Positions 1-8,955 of a DNA stretch of 64,000 nucleotides are shown here, one piece after another (the first letter of the stretch is position 1; every line of letters starts with the position of its first letter). Location: NCBI RefSeq assembly GCF_000192795.1, contig NW_007360619.1, forward strand, positions 52,486-116,485, given 5' to 3'. The notes below the pieces were generated by a model. The model searched no databases. It worked only from the letters and a program-made list of their open reading frames with translations, and was not told where the DNA came from. The position numbers and the translations under genes are program-made. The stretch comes from Vavraia culicis subsp. floridensis. Taxonomy: Eukaryota; Microsporidia; Pleistophoridae.

Positions 1-681
1 CTGAGGATAAACACCAAGTGTGAGGCGGAAACGTGCAGCATAGTAGAAGAGTTTATGATTCTAGCAAATGTCACTATTGCAAAGTTTATGTACGAGCATA
101 TCAGAAATTGCTCGCTGTTGCGCAGGCACCCGGAGACCGAAATAAAAGAAATCGAATCGGAGATAGAAAGTGTAAGATCGATGTTGAAGAGGCGGTCGAT
201 GGCACAAGCCACGTATTTTTCGAGTGGAACTGTTCCGTTCGCAGACTTCAGGCATTTTGGTCTCGCTGAACCGATTTACACACATTTCACATCGCCGATA
301 AGGCGATATGCCGACTTGGTGGTACACCGACTCGTAAAGTCGATCATGTTCCAATCCGACTACGGATACGATGATTACAGCATAGATGCTCTCACCAAAC
401 ACCTCAATGCAAGGCACCGAGGTGCACAGATAGCATCACGGGAGTGCAATTTCCTGTTTTTGTACTTGTATCTCAGTGAACACGAGCCGGTGACACAGGC
501 ATACGTGATCAAGAGTTTAGCGAATGGATCTATGGTTTACATACCTGAGTACGACATAGATGGTTTTATCACGAGCGTGAGAGCAGTGAGCGAGGAAGTT
601 AAGGTTAAAATTGTGAAGAATGATGAGAATTTTTATGTAAACCGTTGGATCACGCTTGAAGAGATGAACGAGGGCGTGTGA
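1..681 (+). CDS. DIS3: DIS3/Rrp44 exosome ribonuclease, C-terminal part (5' end outside window)
   Basis: The frame is open from base 1, so the first 226 visible residues are the C-terminal end of a longer protein. The visible part contains the end of the RNase II (RNB) domain. A VEEFMILAN stretch is followed by the family signature HFTSPIRRYADLVVHR around residues 95-110. The tail of about 80 residues fits the S1-like RNA-binding end. DIS3/Rrp44 is the catalytic 3'-5' exonuclease subunit of the eukaryotic RNA exosome, acting in rRNA processing and RNA decay in nucleus and cytoplasm. The catalytic aspartate cluster and the N-terminal PIN domain would lie upstream of the window. Dis3L or another RNase II paralogue is possible, but DIS3 is the expected single copy in a reduced eukaryote. 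Confidence 0.88.
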   Translation: MRINTKCEAETCSIVEEFMILANVTIAKFMYEHIRNCSLLRRHPETEIKEIESEIESVRSMLKRRSMAQATYFSSGTVPFADFRHFGLAEPIYTHFTSPIRRYADLVVHRLVKSIMFQSDYGYDDYSIDALTKHLNARHRGAQIASRECNFLFLYLYLSEHEPVTQAYVIKSLANGSMVYIPEYDIDGFITSVRAVSEEVKVKIVKNDENFYVNRWITLEEMNEGV

Positions 682-1532
682 TGTTACTCCGTAGTTTAAA
701 TGGTATGTTATAGTAGTTTAGGTAGGTTTTACCTGTGAAATCGTGTTTAATGTCTTTGTTTTATCGTTTGCACATCAAATTTGTTTGTAAGAGCACCACC
801 CTATATCAATGATGTATTTAAATAACATTTTTAGTTATGAAGCCCTGCTGTCAGCAGCGTGAACTGTTGTTCACCAAAATTGCACACCTTAAATCGCAGA
901 TGCATGCGCTTTTGCGTTGTATTACTTCATTTCAACGGTTATTAACCTGAGATCGAAATGGATGAGGCACATTCTTGCGATATTGAATAAGCTCTTTGGA
1001 TGATACCGAATATTTCAACTGTTCGATCCGGAATGGAGTGCACTCTTCATATCAAATAACTGGCAGAATTTCAACACATTCTGTGAAAAGAACGTACCTG
1101 TAGTGTATCGTAACTATAGAACCATGATAAACGGATTTAGTTCGTCTTGTCGCAGGTGACAACGAAACGACTAAAAAGACAATTTTTTTTAGGTATGATA
1201 TGAAAAGATGAATGAACATACTTCTAATGAAAGAATAACAAGAATAATTACTCTCATTTATTTATGCTGTACGTGCTCTCATTCATTAACACTATCCGTC
1301 CAGTAGTACCCACATCTTTCATATACACTAGCAAATCACTCTTTCCCTTTTTTTCACTAAATTATGTTTATTTATCCTTCTATAACAATATTTTCATTTT
1401 TTTCCTTGATTGATTGTCCCTAATAGCATTCTGATCAATTCCCCACGATGTTTTATTCCACCGCACTTTTATAAACACAACATTTTTTACATCATACGTT
1501 TATACATGCTATACACATACGGTAGCTCCGAA
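682..1532. other. Gene-free stretch after DIS3
   Basis: No supported ORF or RNA gene. AT-rich, with poly-T runs. A T-run followed by CACTAAA at about 1346-1400 may be a very degraded end of the retrotransposon family described at 10239-11500. Confidence 0.5.
1346..1400 (-). mobile_element. Possible remnant of retrotransposon 3' end
   Basis: A T-run, then TTCACTAAA, then GTTTATTTATCC resembles the shared lower-coordinate terminus of the other copies (TTTTCACTAAAAGT and CGTTTATTTAT). The match is short and lies in low-complexity AT-rich DNA, so chance similarity cannot be excluded. Confidence 0.25.
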
Positions 1533-1669
1533 TACCAACCAATGTAGTATATTTCTTTTACATTTCGTTCTATCGTACCAACCAATGTAGTATATTTCTT
1601 TTACACTTCGTTCTCTCGTACCAACCAATGTAGTATATTTCTTTTACATTTCGTTCTCTCGTACCAACA
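1533..1669. repeat. 43-bp tandem repeat, three full copies plus 8 nt
   Basis: Units begin at 1533, 1576 and 1619 with TACCAACCAATG and are nearly identical, differing at single positions. A partial fourth unit, TACCAACA, runs from 1662 to 1669 and directly abuts the stop codon (minus strand) of the gene at 1670-2308. The array is therefore the immediate 3' flank of that gene and would be part of its 3' UTR. Confidence 0.95.
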
Positions 1670-2308
1670 TTAATTAACCCTCTTCATCCCTTTAACAGCA
1701 TTATATGCCCCATCTCTTAGAAAAGGTATCTTTTCCTCAACCTCTCGTTTTAATTCCGCATTTTTTTCTTTTCTTATTTTATTCACAAGCAGAGATTGTA
1801 CGTAAAAATTTCTTTGAGCGATCCGCACATGCTCTTTGACCGTAAAACTAGGAAATGTTCCTTTCACAACGCAACTGCGATAAATCTGAGAAGTAATATC
1901 TATATTGTTTCTTAAAATGGATATGTATGCCTTTCTTCCTGCGTTTTTAGCACATAATATTACATTTTCATCGTTCACCACACACTTCAACCTTTTCAAG
2001 AACTTCAGTGTAACACAACGTATCTCAGAATTCGTACACGCAAGATCATCACATATTTGATATGCATAATGATCTATTGGTATATTCCTTGTGTTCGCTA
2101 GCACCTTGATAATAATATTTCTCGTGCTGACACAGTGACAACCAAAATAAAGCGTAAGTAATCGTTCTATCACCATTCTTTTGATGTTTGTAGGACACTT
2201 CTTGTATAAAAGAGCGTTTCTCAGTTCATTAATGACGAAAAGCTTGTCATTTATACCTCTGTTGTGAAGAACGTTGAGAATATTCTGCAGAAAGGCTTTA
2301 CTGGTCAA
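1670..2308 (-). CDS. Unknown protein, 212 residues, no ATG at its 5' end
   Basis: Function not recognised. The protein is basic and rich in Leu/Ile-containing helix-like segments (for example NELRNALLYKK and RCVTLKFLKRLK), which could be short HEAT/ARM-like helices. No catalytic motif or membrane segment is seen. The frame is open back to a stop at 2327-2329 but has no ATG before Met45. The given start is a TTG at 2306-2308, and a CCCC run (2313-2316 on this strand) sits a few bases upstream of it, just where other genes here carry the C-run before ATG. Either translation begins at a non-AUG codon, or at Met45 (end 2176), or a short 5' exon is missed. The 43-bp tandem repeat adjoins the stop codon. 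Confidence 0.55.
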   Translation of the reverse strand: MTSKAFLQNILNVLHNRGINDKLFVINELRNALLYKKCPTNIKRMVIERLLTLYFGCHCVSTRNIIIKVLANTRNIPIDHYAYQICDDLACTNSEIRCVTLKFLKRLKCVVNDENVILCAKNAGRKAYISILRNNIDITSQIYRSCVVKGTFPSFTVKEHVRIAQRNFYVQSLLVNKIRKEKNAELKREVEEKIPFLRDGAYNAVKGMKRVN

Positions 2309-2836
2309 AACAGGGGTACGGCTAATTCATTTGTATTAGCGCTCGGTAAATTCGCGGTATCACCTTCAAATATACTTTCAACAACTATATTAGGTATAGC
2401 ATTCTTCATCGCAACAAATTTGTTCAATTTTTATTCCAGCTAAGGCATTTTCATGCTCATTTTACATCACTACGTGAAAGCAAATTTTGCGCTGTCTCGA
2501 TGCTTTTAAATGATGTTAAAGAGCGATAGCACGTGGTATAGCGCGTTATAAGAGGACTAAGCAGCAGCATATGCTTTCAAATTATGGTGTTACACTCGTT
2601 TTGAAGAAAATACCATTCGTGTAAATTACCGGTATTTTGTCACACAATACGAGGTGTTATTTAACATGGGGCAGTATTAAAGACAACCAATCTATTCGTT
2701 AATTCATAGTTCAAACGTAGTTATCAGAACAGCTCCTTTATTCCAAGATAAATACACCATCACTCTGCACTCAAAGTAATTAATACCACCACTACAGTTC
2801 TTTAATCACCTAGTATCAATCAACACGTACGTATCC
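2309..2836. other. Gene-free stretch
   Basis: Between two minus-strand genes. No ORF, RNA gene or clear repeat is seen. Confidence 0.5.
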
Positions 2837-3139
2837 TTAGCCATCCATTATTTCATTAACTATGTCATTAAACATACTATCGGCATCAAACACATCATGT
2901 TCTGCCCTCTTCTCGACCTTCTCATACCTCGTATACCTCAGTAATACCGTATAGTTATAGATATGCAGTACAGAATCAGATACCTGCACAATCTTACGTT
3001 GCACACACGTAACATCTCTTAGTTCTTCGTAATCTTCTGTGTTCGTTGTTTGCAAAATTGTGAATATGTCGATGAGAGAGTCTAAGATCTTTTCTATGGA
3101 GGTGTTTATTTTTTTGATAAGTTCTGTTTTGTTGTCCAT
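2837..3139 (-). CDS. Mediator subunit Med22-like protein (tentative)
   Basis: A 100-residue helical protein. The N-terminal LIKKINTSIEKILDSLIDIF segment, followed after an acidic spacer by YEELRDVTCVQRKIVQVSDSVLHIYNY, reproduces the spacing and pattern of Med22/Surf5. In that family a helix ending in DNF-x-EII precedes YEMQVRAANIVRAGESLLKLV. Med22 is a head-module subunit of the Mediator coactivator of RNA polymerase II. Length is close to that of short Med22 proteins. The start is an ATG at 3137-3139. The upstream strand carries a G-run rather than the usual C-run. No catalytic residues exist to confirm the call, so it rests on helix pattern alone. Another small coiled-coil protein is possible. 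Confidence 0.45.
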   Translation of the reverse strand: MDNKTELIKKINTSIEKILDSLIDIFTILQTTNTEDYEELRDVTCVQRKIVQVSDSVLHIYNYTVLLRYTRYEKVEKRAEHDVFDADSMFNDIVNEIMDG

Positions 3140-3302
3140 GTAAAAACAGGACCCCCTAGACAGAGAACAAATTAAGGCATATTTTTATGGCAGGGCGTAC
3201 CCTAATTAATGTACCCCTCGGCGGTTCGCGGCAAAATATTGTTGTCAGCACGTATGGTAAGCGAAGAAGAAGCGATGATTGTATTACTGCAGTAAAAACC
3301 GT

Positions 3303-3905
3303 TTATTCTGTTTCTTCCTGTAACATTTTCATGAACGAGCCCAGATTGTTTTTGTTTTTCATCCGTACACCTTCTTTCTCCGTTTTCGTTACGTCCTTGT
3401 TACCACGTGCAGAACGGCTCATCAAGGCAACATTTGCTGCATTATTTCGAATCATGTGCTCATTGCGGTTATCAATCACTTCAATCGCTCTGTATTCTTC
3501 CGGTTTATTTGTTCCGTTTTTATTTTCTAATTTGTTCACTTCAACTATTCTGTGCTCATCCTGTTTGTTCACTTCAACTATTCTACACGCTCCTCCATTC
3601 ATCCTTTGTTTCACCGATTTATCTGTTCTATTACCACTAACCACATCCTTTCTCTTCACTTTCCTATTCTCTAATTTACCAAATCTGTTATTTACATTTC
3701 TGTTCCTTACTGTACCGCTACCACCCCTAACTCTCTTGTTCATTTTCACAGAACTTCCCATATCCGTCTTTATACCTTTTATTTCGTGTTTTATACTCTT
3801 CTTAGTGTTGCTATACATTCTTCTTATTTCATTCCTTAGTTTGTGAAACTCCATCCTCAGTTTTTTATACGCCGTGAGAATGCTGTCAAGCAGCTCTGCA
3901 TCCAT
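3303..3905 (-). CDS. Basic, low-complexity unknown protein with 11-residue repeats
   Basis: A 200-residue protein of unknown function. Residues 1-45 form a likely coiled coil (LLDSILTAYKKLRMEFHKL). The remainder is Lys/Arg/Asn-rich and probably disordered. Two tandem 11-residue repeats beginning RIVEVNK are followed by a decayed third (RAIEVIDNRNEH). They correspond to a 33-bp tandem duplication at about 3531-3585. The ATG is at 3903-3905, without a C-run upstream. The opposite strand is also open over most of the gene, because it reads poly-Ser/Leu/Phe from the Lys/Glu-rich codons. That antisense reading looks like a shadow. The composition suggests a nucleic-acid-binding or scaffold protein, but this is inference only. 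Confidence 0.55.
   Translation of the reverse strand: MDAELLDSILTAYKKLRMEFHKLRNEIRRMYSNTKKSIKHEIKGIKTDMGSSVKMNKRVRGGSGTVRNRNVNNRFGKLENRKVKRKDVVSGNRTDKSVKQRMNGGACRIVEVNKQDEHRIVEVNKLENKNGTNKPEEYRAIEVIDNRNEHMIRNNAANVALMSRSARGNKDVTKTEKEGVRMKNKNNLGSFMKMLQEETE
3531..3585. repeat. 33-bp imperfect tandem duplication inside a CDS
   Basis: The 21-nt sequence starting TTTGTTCACTTC occurs at 3531 and again at 3564, in phase with the reading frame. It produces the RIVEVNK-type repeats. A weaker third unit precedes it at about 3470-3490. Confidence 0.8.
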
Positions 3906-4521
3906 TGTGCATAATCATACTTTTCTTTTTGTAGAAATTTAGGTATTTTCACGCGCATACCATCATATTATTTGCTAATTGTTGGCTTATTAAATGATGT
4001 GGAGTATACCGTAGCGGTAAGTAAACCATATTTTTATTTTTGTTAGATGTTATGGAGCATTAAGAGAGCTGCAGGTATTAATTACTACTTGTCAGCTCGT
4101 GTTTGATTGTTATATTGTGCCGTGAGTAGAGCGATGAAAAATGAATTTATTTGTACCGTGAGTAACGAAACATTGGTGGCAATTTTTACGGTACGATACG
4201 AACACCTTGTCAAGTATTAGACGTATTTAAAGGATCAGTGTACGTTAACACCGTAAATGTATCAATTAAATGCAATGACTCGCTTTGTAATTAATCTTAA
4301 GTAAATGTGCGGTCATCTCTTCATCAGAATATCAAACAAATTATTTCCTACCAACACAGCCTTACCGTTCTCTCTTTACTGTACCGTACATTAACATTCT
4401 ACTCCATGTCTCTACATTTACAATCAAACTCTTACTCTATTCATTATCGTACTACCACCCACCTGCTTATAGTGCCTTTCATTACCGTTTCCACGGCACA
4501 GCCCCAAAAAAAGAAGAAGAA
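3906..4521. other. Divergent intergenic region
   Basis: 616 bp between two divergently transcribed unknown genes. It ends with a CCCC run (4502-4505) and a purine-rich leader before the ATG at 4522. Nothing else is recognised. Confidence 0.5.
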
Positions 4522-4962
4522 ATGGAAAACACCATCCTATCAAAACTGACCAATAAAACAACATTTATAAATGATACCACCCTGTACAAATCAACATCAT
4601 TCATCCAGTCAATCGTTCTATCCACAACTAATACGCTCCTTGTCACTAAATCAACCGTGCTATTTCCAGACATAAATACACTCAAACAGAAAGAGCGGGC
4701 ACTATTCGTTACCGCAATAAGTAATTTACCATTTATATTGAATGTTATTGAGCAGTACGACTATCTGCTGTTCTATAAAACAGGTATGAGTGCATTTGAT
4801 ATGGTTATGGTTAGGAAGGTTAATGACAAGCTGGGCAAGTGTGTACTTTTTGTGGAGAGTGGATTGGTGTATTATGACTGGGAGTTGAGTGTGGTGCGTG
4901 ATACTTATTTTTGTATGGGGTTGAAGTTTAAAATACGAGGCAGTGTGATGGTAGAAGAGTAG
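4522..4962 (+). CDS. Unknown protein, 146 residues
   Basis: Not recognised. The sequence has mixed alpha/beta character, with a Thr/Ser-rich N-terminal third (about residues 1-45) and a C-terminal half of alternating hydrophobic strands (CVLFVESGLVYYDW, then TYFCMGLKFKIRGSV). There is no signal peptide or catalytic motif. The ATG at 4522 is preceded by CCCC at 4502-4505 and a stretch of A/G. The C-run before the start and the clean single frame argue for a real gene. A lineage-specific protein or a strongly diverged small subunit of a complex are both possible. Confidence 0.6.
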   Translation: MENTILSKLTNKTTFINDTTLYKSTSFIQSIVLSTTNTLLVTKSTVLFPDINTLKQKERALFVTAISNLPFILNVIEQYDYLLFYKTGMSAFDMVMVRKVNDKLGKCVLFVESGLVYYDWELSVVRDTYFCMGLKFKIRGSVMVEE

Positions 4963-5401
4963 GGAGGAAATAGCTGGTGGTACCGATTGGCGATAAAGAG
5001 GAGTATGAAATATGCATTTGTTTAAGATGTCATCCATAGGCACATACTTTGTTCCTATGCAGAAAACCGCAACGTGCATCCTAAAACAGCAATCAACAAA
5101 ACCGTAGTTAGCAATAATTTGCTAAAATTTATTTACAATAAACGTGGTATGCGTGCTTTGTAAGGCCGTTTTTGGAAATAAAGTTAATTTGAGGAGAAAT
5201 ATGTGTGTAAAGAACGAAGAACAATTTACATATGTAGGAAGGTCTTCTCATGTAAAAATGTACCATACATGATAAGGAATGATATGCCGTGTATAACAAG
5301 CCCATAAGCAACGTTTAAATGAGGGAAGAAACTGTGCACGTAATGAGTGGGACAAACTATAAGGGTGGTGCTAAACAAGCGCTACAAAATCTTTCTGCAT
5401 A
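4963..5401. other. Convergent intergenic region
   Basis: Between the stop codons of two converging genes. Only short shadow ORFs are present, with no RNA gene or repeat seen. Confidence 0.5.
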
Positions 5402-5884
5402 TTAATTCTCAATATTTACTCCTCTTCTCACATAAGAATAAGCCTCATATCCCGATCCTTTATACTCTTCCTCAATATCCCTGGCCATCCCATTACGAAC
5501 ATAAAACCTAACTGCTCCTAAATTTCTCCTGTCAACAAATAACACCATCTTCACATACTTCTTCTCAAGAACACCATAGGCGCACTTCAAAAGCATGCTA
5601 CCAATTCCTTTACCTCTATACAGCTCATCTACATGTACTTCATAAACGTACATTACTTTACGTTCCGTCCTATACATTAAAAACCCGATAAGGTCATTCT
5701 CATATGCTAGGATGTACATACTCTTTTTGTTGAATATGCTCTTCCTTTTGGCATGTTTGATGAATGCCGTGCTGTTGTACGGTTTTATATCCTTTAGAAG
5801 GAGATTAAGGCACCAATTTAATTCTTTCTGGGAGGGCGATCGTTTTATGCTGGTGATTCGTGGCAAAGGGATGGAATAAATCAA
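5402..5884 (-). CDS. GNAT N-acetyltransferase, NAA40/Nat4-like
   Basis: Has the GNAT fold core. VYEVHVDELYRGKGIGSMLL (residues 81-99) contains the acetyl-CoA loop R90-G-K-G-I-G. It is followed by a beta strand and RRNLGAVRFYVRNGM, the usual conserved Asn/FY helix. The preceding segment, from LNWCLNLLLKDI to LIGFLMYR, aligns in pattern with NAA40/Nat4, the N-alpha-acetyltransferase of histones H4 and H2A. Rim-type or other small GNATs remain possible. There is no ATG between the upstream stop (5921-5923) and Met56. The given start is a TTG at 5882-5884, although similarity upstream of Met56 indicates that region is coding. A CCC run lies about 16 nt upstream (5900-5902). A retrotransposon 3' end at about 5924 lies directly upstream and could have replaced the original start. 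Confidence 0.7.
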   Translation of the reverse strand: MIYSIPLPRITSIKRSPSQKELNWCLNLLLKDIKPYNSTAFIKHAKRKSIFNKKSMYILAYENDLIGFLMYRTERKVMYVYEVHVDELYRGKGIGSMLLKCAYGVLEKKYVKMVLFVDRRNLGAVRFYVRNGMARDIEEEYKGSGYEAYSYVRRGVNIEN

Positions 5885-5923
5885 TATGCGTTTTAAAGAG
5901 GGCGATGGGAGGAATTCTGTTTA

Positions 5924-6353
5924 TTTTTCACTAAAAGTTATTTATTTTTATTCGCATACTACAGCATTTGGATAAACAAACTTTTTTGTTTGTTGAGACC
6001 GATCTTGATCGTTGTTTTTTGATCCATGGAGGAAGCTAATGCGCTAGTTTGAACAACATCTTCGTATAATCTGCATCACAGCATTAAGATGTGCTACAAC
6101 CGCAGCAGTAGTCCTAACATACAAGCCATAACTTGCGCAACAACACCTCTCAAGAGCACTTTGAGGAACTCATGTTATCGGAATCTACAGATAAATGTGA
6201 TTCTTGGTAAACTGACACCCAGCCAAGGAAAGCGTGCTCAATATCCAGCCCATCATTAGCATTCTCAGAAGAGATGCCATATTGTTCCTCTCTCATACTT
6301 TCACAGAACGACCATTTTCTCCTGTCAATATTTATCAGGTAATAGACAAACAT
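5924..6353 (-). mobile_element. Truncated non-LTR retrotransposon copy (A)
   Basis: The lower-coordinate end is the family terminus TTTTTCACTAAAAGTT, which reads as an A-tailed 3' end on the minus strand. Further in, the minus strand encodes GLYVRTTAAVVAHLNAVMQI, matching GLYVKATAAVSAHLYIVIG of the copy at 10239 and LHVKVATAVATCL of the copy at 39469. The upper boundary is uncertain. The copy lacks the polymerase domain and is broken. Confidence 0.7.
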
Positions 6354-6897
6354 GAATGTGCCAACACGTATTTAATTTATGCAGTTCATCAGTTGCTCGA
6401 TTAACAGCAACAATTTTCTAAAACAATAAAGGTGAATTAATGAAATTAACATATCTAAAACTGCTTGTCACGCTTTTAACGGTGCATGACAGCTAGACTA
6501 TCTCACAGCACACGGCTCGAATCGCTTTCTTGAATGACATGTCATCCGTAGTATGTTCGAATAGATCACAACATCATACCAGCTTTTATTTTTGGTAAAT
6601 ACTTCATTACTGTTAAACATGACCGTGCGGTGGCCTCAACACAAGCGGTTTTAAATCGCTTCACAGATCAACAAGGATCTTAATTGTTCATATCAACAAA
6701 TTTTCTGCAGCAATGGCGTTGATCATATGCAGGAGACACAATCCATTGTGTTTAGATTGATAGCATCATTCATGCTGTTGGCTCATATCGTTAATATGTT
6801 GTAGATTGCTTGAATACCATGAACAATGAGACCTGAGATCATTACAATCATAAAAAAGAAATGATCAGCACCAGAATATCGAAAAATAACTTAACTT
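6354..6897. other. Gene-free stretch
   Basis: No supported gene. It may include more of the retrotransposon remnant at its lower end. No tRNA was recognised despite an isolated GGCTCGAATCG near 6510. Confidence 0.4.
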
Positions 6898-8889
6898 TTA
6901 CTTATAAAGCTCGAAGATTGTTTGTTCTTCATTGCACTTATCTGACCACTCGCATCGCTCCTTGAGAGATCTACACTTCTCAGAAAAAAGCTTACGAAGA
7001 ATATGAGCCTTTTCTTCAGAAATGTGAAAACTCATATAACGGATAATCAGTACATCAAGCTGTTTGAGCGTCTCAAAAATATTTTCGATCAAGTTATTTA
7101 GCTGATCTGGCGAAATTTCTGATAACTTTTGAATTTTTTCTAACCTTGTCCAAGAATCTGTTGGTGCTTCAAATATCACCAGTTTCTTAATACCTGCGAA
7201 AGCTTCAAAACCTTGACACAACATAAATTCGATTAGTTCTTCATAAGCTGAATCTAAGCCAATATGGAGAGTGTGGAGTTTTAGATGCATCACATTCCTG
7301 CTCTCCACCAAATTCCGTTTGTTCGCATCAACTTTTGCAAGTTGAAATTCATCATCATTTCGATTGGCGGGGCTATCAGACAACGGAAGTATGGATCTAC
7401 CGTCTATGTAAAATTCTTCCAGCTTGTTCAAAGGTTCTATTAACCTTACCAATTCACCAATGGTCATATTAGAACTAACAAAGAGTTTTTCTATTGGACC
7501 TTTCAAATTGCTTAGTTGTCTATGTAGAATTTCATGATTACAATTCCAACCTTTTACAAGCATTTCAAGATATTTTAACATTTTCAGTTCAGTTATCATT
7601 TGCATGAACACTTTATCCACACACCAGCAATTTATTCTCAGTGTTTCTAACTTTTTCATTTGTATTCCACTGGTTAGCCTAGCATCCAACCTCAAATTAC
7701 CACCGCCAGCATCAATTTCTAAAACTTCAAGAGCGGCAAAGTCTAGGTTAAATAAATCGGAAACATCACAAACATGACAAATCAATACTAAATGCTTAAG
7801 TTCGTTTCGGTTAATTCCCTTTAGAACATTAACAGCGAGCTCATAATTTTCTGTATCAATTGTTAGATGCTCTAGTCTAGCACCATAACACTGAGAAGAC
7901 GAAAGTAGCAGTTCATGGTTCTTTTCGCCTAGTGATAAACACCGTAGACCCCTTACTATTTGTTTACTGAGTATAACACTCGCATATTCACCCATGTTTA
8001 CCGTCAGATTGCGTAGTTTTACGCACTTATTTAGATTGATTATGATCGCTATAGAGTGCATTCCACCTAAAACATAAGATGACCAATATGTTCTGTACAT
8101 CTCGCACTTACTGAAGCAGATAGTCTCATATGATTCTCCAAAAGCTACCTTAAAATCTTCCGGTTGTTGCACAGTAAGAAAAGCACATCCAGTAAAACTT
8201 AGACTTTCCAATTTCATGCTACTCACTTTCTCTAAAAATTCATCTGTTACAAACATATGCTTCACTTTAAGTGTTCGCAATTTTGGAAGTTCTTCAAGAT
8301 CAATGAAATCTTGCAATGTTTTATGGGGTTCACCTTTCCGATTCGCATGTAGATGTACCAATTTTAGAAGGTATAAATCGGTGATGAAACTAAATTGCTG
8401 CATTGTGTCATCGAGATCAACATCATGCAAATTCACAGACAACCCATGAACAATTGTCAAATTCACACGGTCGAATCGTTTTAAAATATATTTTGCTTTT
8501 TCAATGCTTGATTTGTCAATAAAAACTTTCAATCTCTCTCTTGGCTCAGCATTATCTTCCTGTTGGGCAGAAAAGTATAAGCTGAACTTCTCTGCCTCGT
8601 AGACAAATTGTATTGTCTTTGAAAGTTCACGATAGAAGGTTTGCAAGTTCTCGTATTTTTTCCTTGTTGCCCTCTCCAAAAGTGTCTCACAATCTGACAA
8701 GAGAAGACGTTCCACAATGTGGGCACACCTGAGATCCAAGTGTTCTTCAGGTTCATCCAGTAAGTGCTTAAGATCATACTCAAGTTCTTCCTCTGTATAT
8801 ACATATTCTGAGCCATCATCACCCTCTCCACCATCTATGTTGGCACATAACAATTGATGAATGAACAATAAATTACCGAAAAAAATCAT
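6898..8889 (-). CDS. Leucine-rich repeat-like protein with predicted signal peptide
   Basis: A long protein (663 residues from this start) with many irregular leucine-rich units such as LKHLVLICHVCDVSDL, LEVLEIDAGGG, LETLRINCWCVD and LEEFYIDGRS, covering most of the protein after about residue 150. Microsporidia carry families of such leucine-rich proteins, several with secretion signals. The reading frame allows an ATG at 8953-8955. The ATG at 8887-8889 is preferred because CCC lies directly before it, and the protein then begins MIFFGNLLFIHQLLCANI, a plausible signal peptide followed by an acidic Gly/Asp/Glu-rich stretch. From the longer start the hydrophobic segment would lie at residues 23-40. 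Export to the parasite surface or host is inference. The C-terminal part is rich in Glu/Lys helices. Confidence 0.82.
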   Translation of the reverse strand: MIFFGNLLFIHQLLCANIDGGEGDDGSEYVYTEEELEYDLKHLLDEPEEHLDLRCAHIVERLLLSDCETLLERATRKKYENLQTFYRELSKTIQFVYEAEKFSLYFSAQQEDNAEPRERLKVFIDKSSIEKAKYILKRFDRVNLTIVHGLSVNLHDVDLDDTMQQFSFITDLYLLKLVHLHANRKGEPHKTLQDFIDLEELPKLRTLKVKHMFVTDEFLEKVSSMKLESLSFTGCAFLTVQQPEDFKVAFGESYETICFSKCEMYRTYWSSYVLGGMHSIAIIINLNKCVKLRNLTVNMGEYASVILSKQIVRGLRCLSLGEKNHELLLSSSQCYGARLEHLTIDTENYELAVNVLKGINRNELKHLVLICHVCDVSDLFNLDFAALEVLEIDAGGGNLRLDARLTSGIQMKKLETLRINCWCVDKVFMQMITELKMLKYLEMLVKGWNCNHEILHRQLSNLKGPIEKLFVSSNMTIGELVRLIEPLNKLEEFYIDGRSILPLSDSPANRNDDEFQLAKVDANKRNLVESRNVMHLKLHTLHIGLDSAYEELIEFMLCQGFEAFAGIKKLVIFEAPTDSWTRLEKIQKLSEISPDQLNNLIENIFETLKQLDVLIIRYMSFHISEEKAHILRKLFSEKCRSLKERCEWSDKCNEEQTIFELYK

Positions 8890-8892
8890 GGG
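8890..8892 (-). promoter_or_regulatory. CCC start-proximal motif deciding the LRR-protein start
   Basis: CCC abuts the ATG at 8887-8889 on the minus strand, as CCCC does at the Rad10 homologue (17899-17902). The upstream in-frame ATG at 8953-8955 has no such run, which favours the shorter protein with an N-terminal signal peptide. Confidence 0.55.
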
Positions 8893-8955
8893 ATCCACAG
8901 AATTCTTTCCTTTTATAGTTTTAAATTTGCAAAAATGATAAGGAAATTCATTCAT

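Noticed and set aside
1015..1040. GTTCGATCC resembling a tRNA B box
   Set aside because: Flanking bases cannot form the T stem, and no A box lies at the right distance upstream.
3187..3846. Long plus-strand ORF rich in Ser/Leu/Phe
   Set aside because: It is the antisense of the Lys/Glu/Asn-rich gene at 3303-3905. Its composition is what reverse-complemented Lys/Glu codons give, and it begins outside any C-run context.
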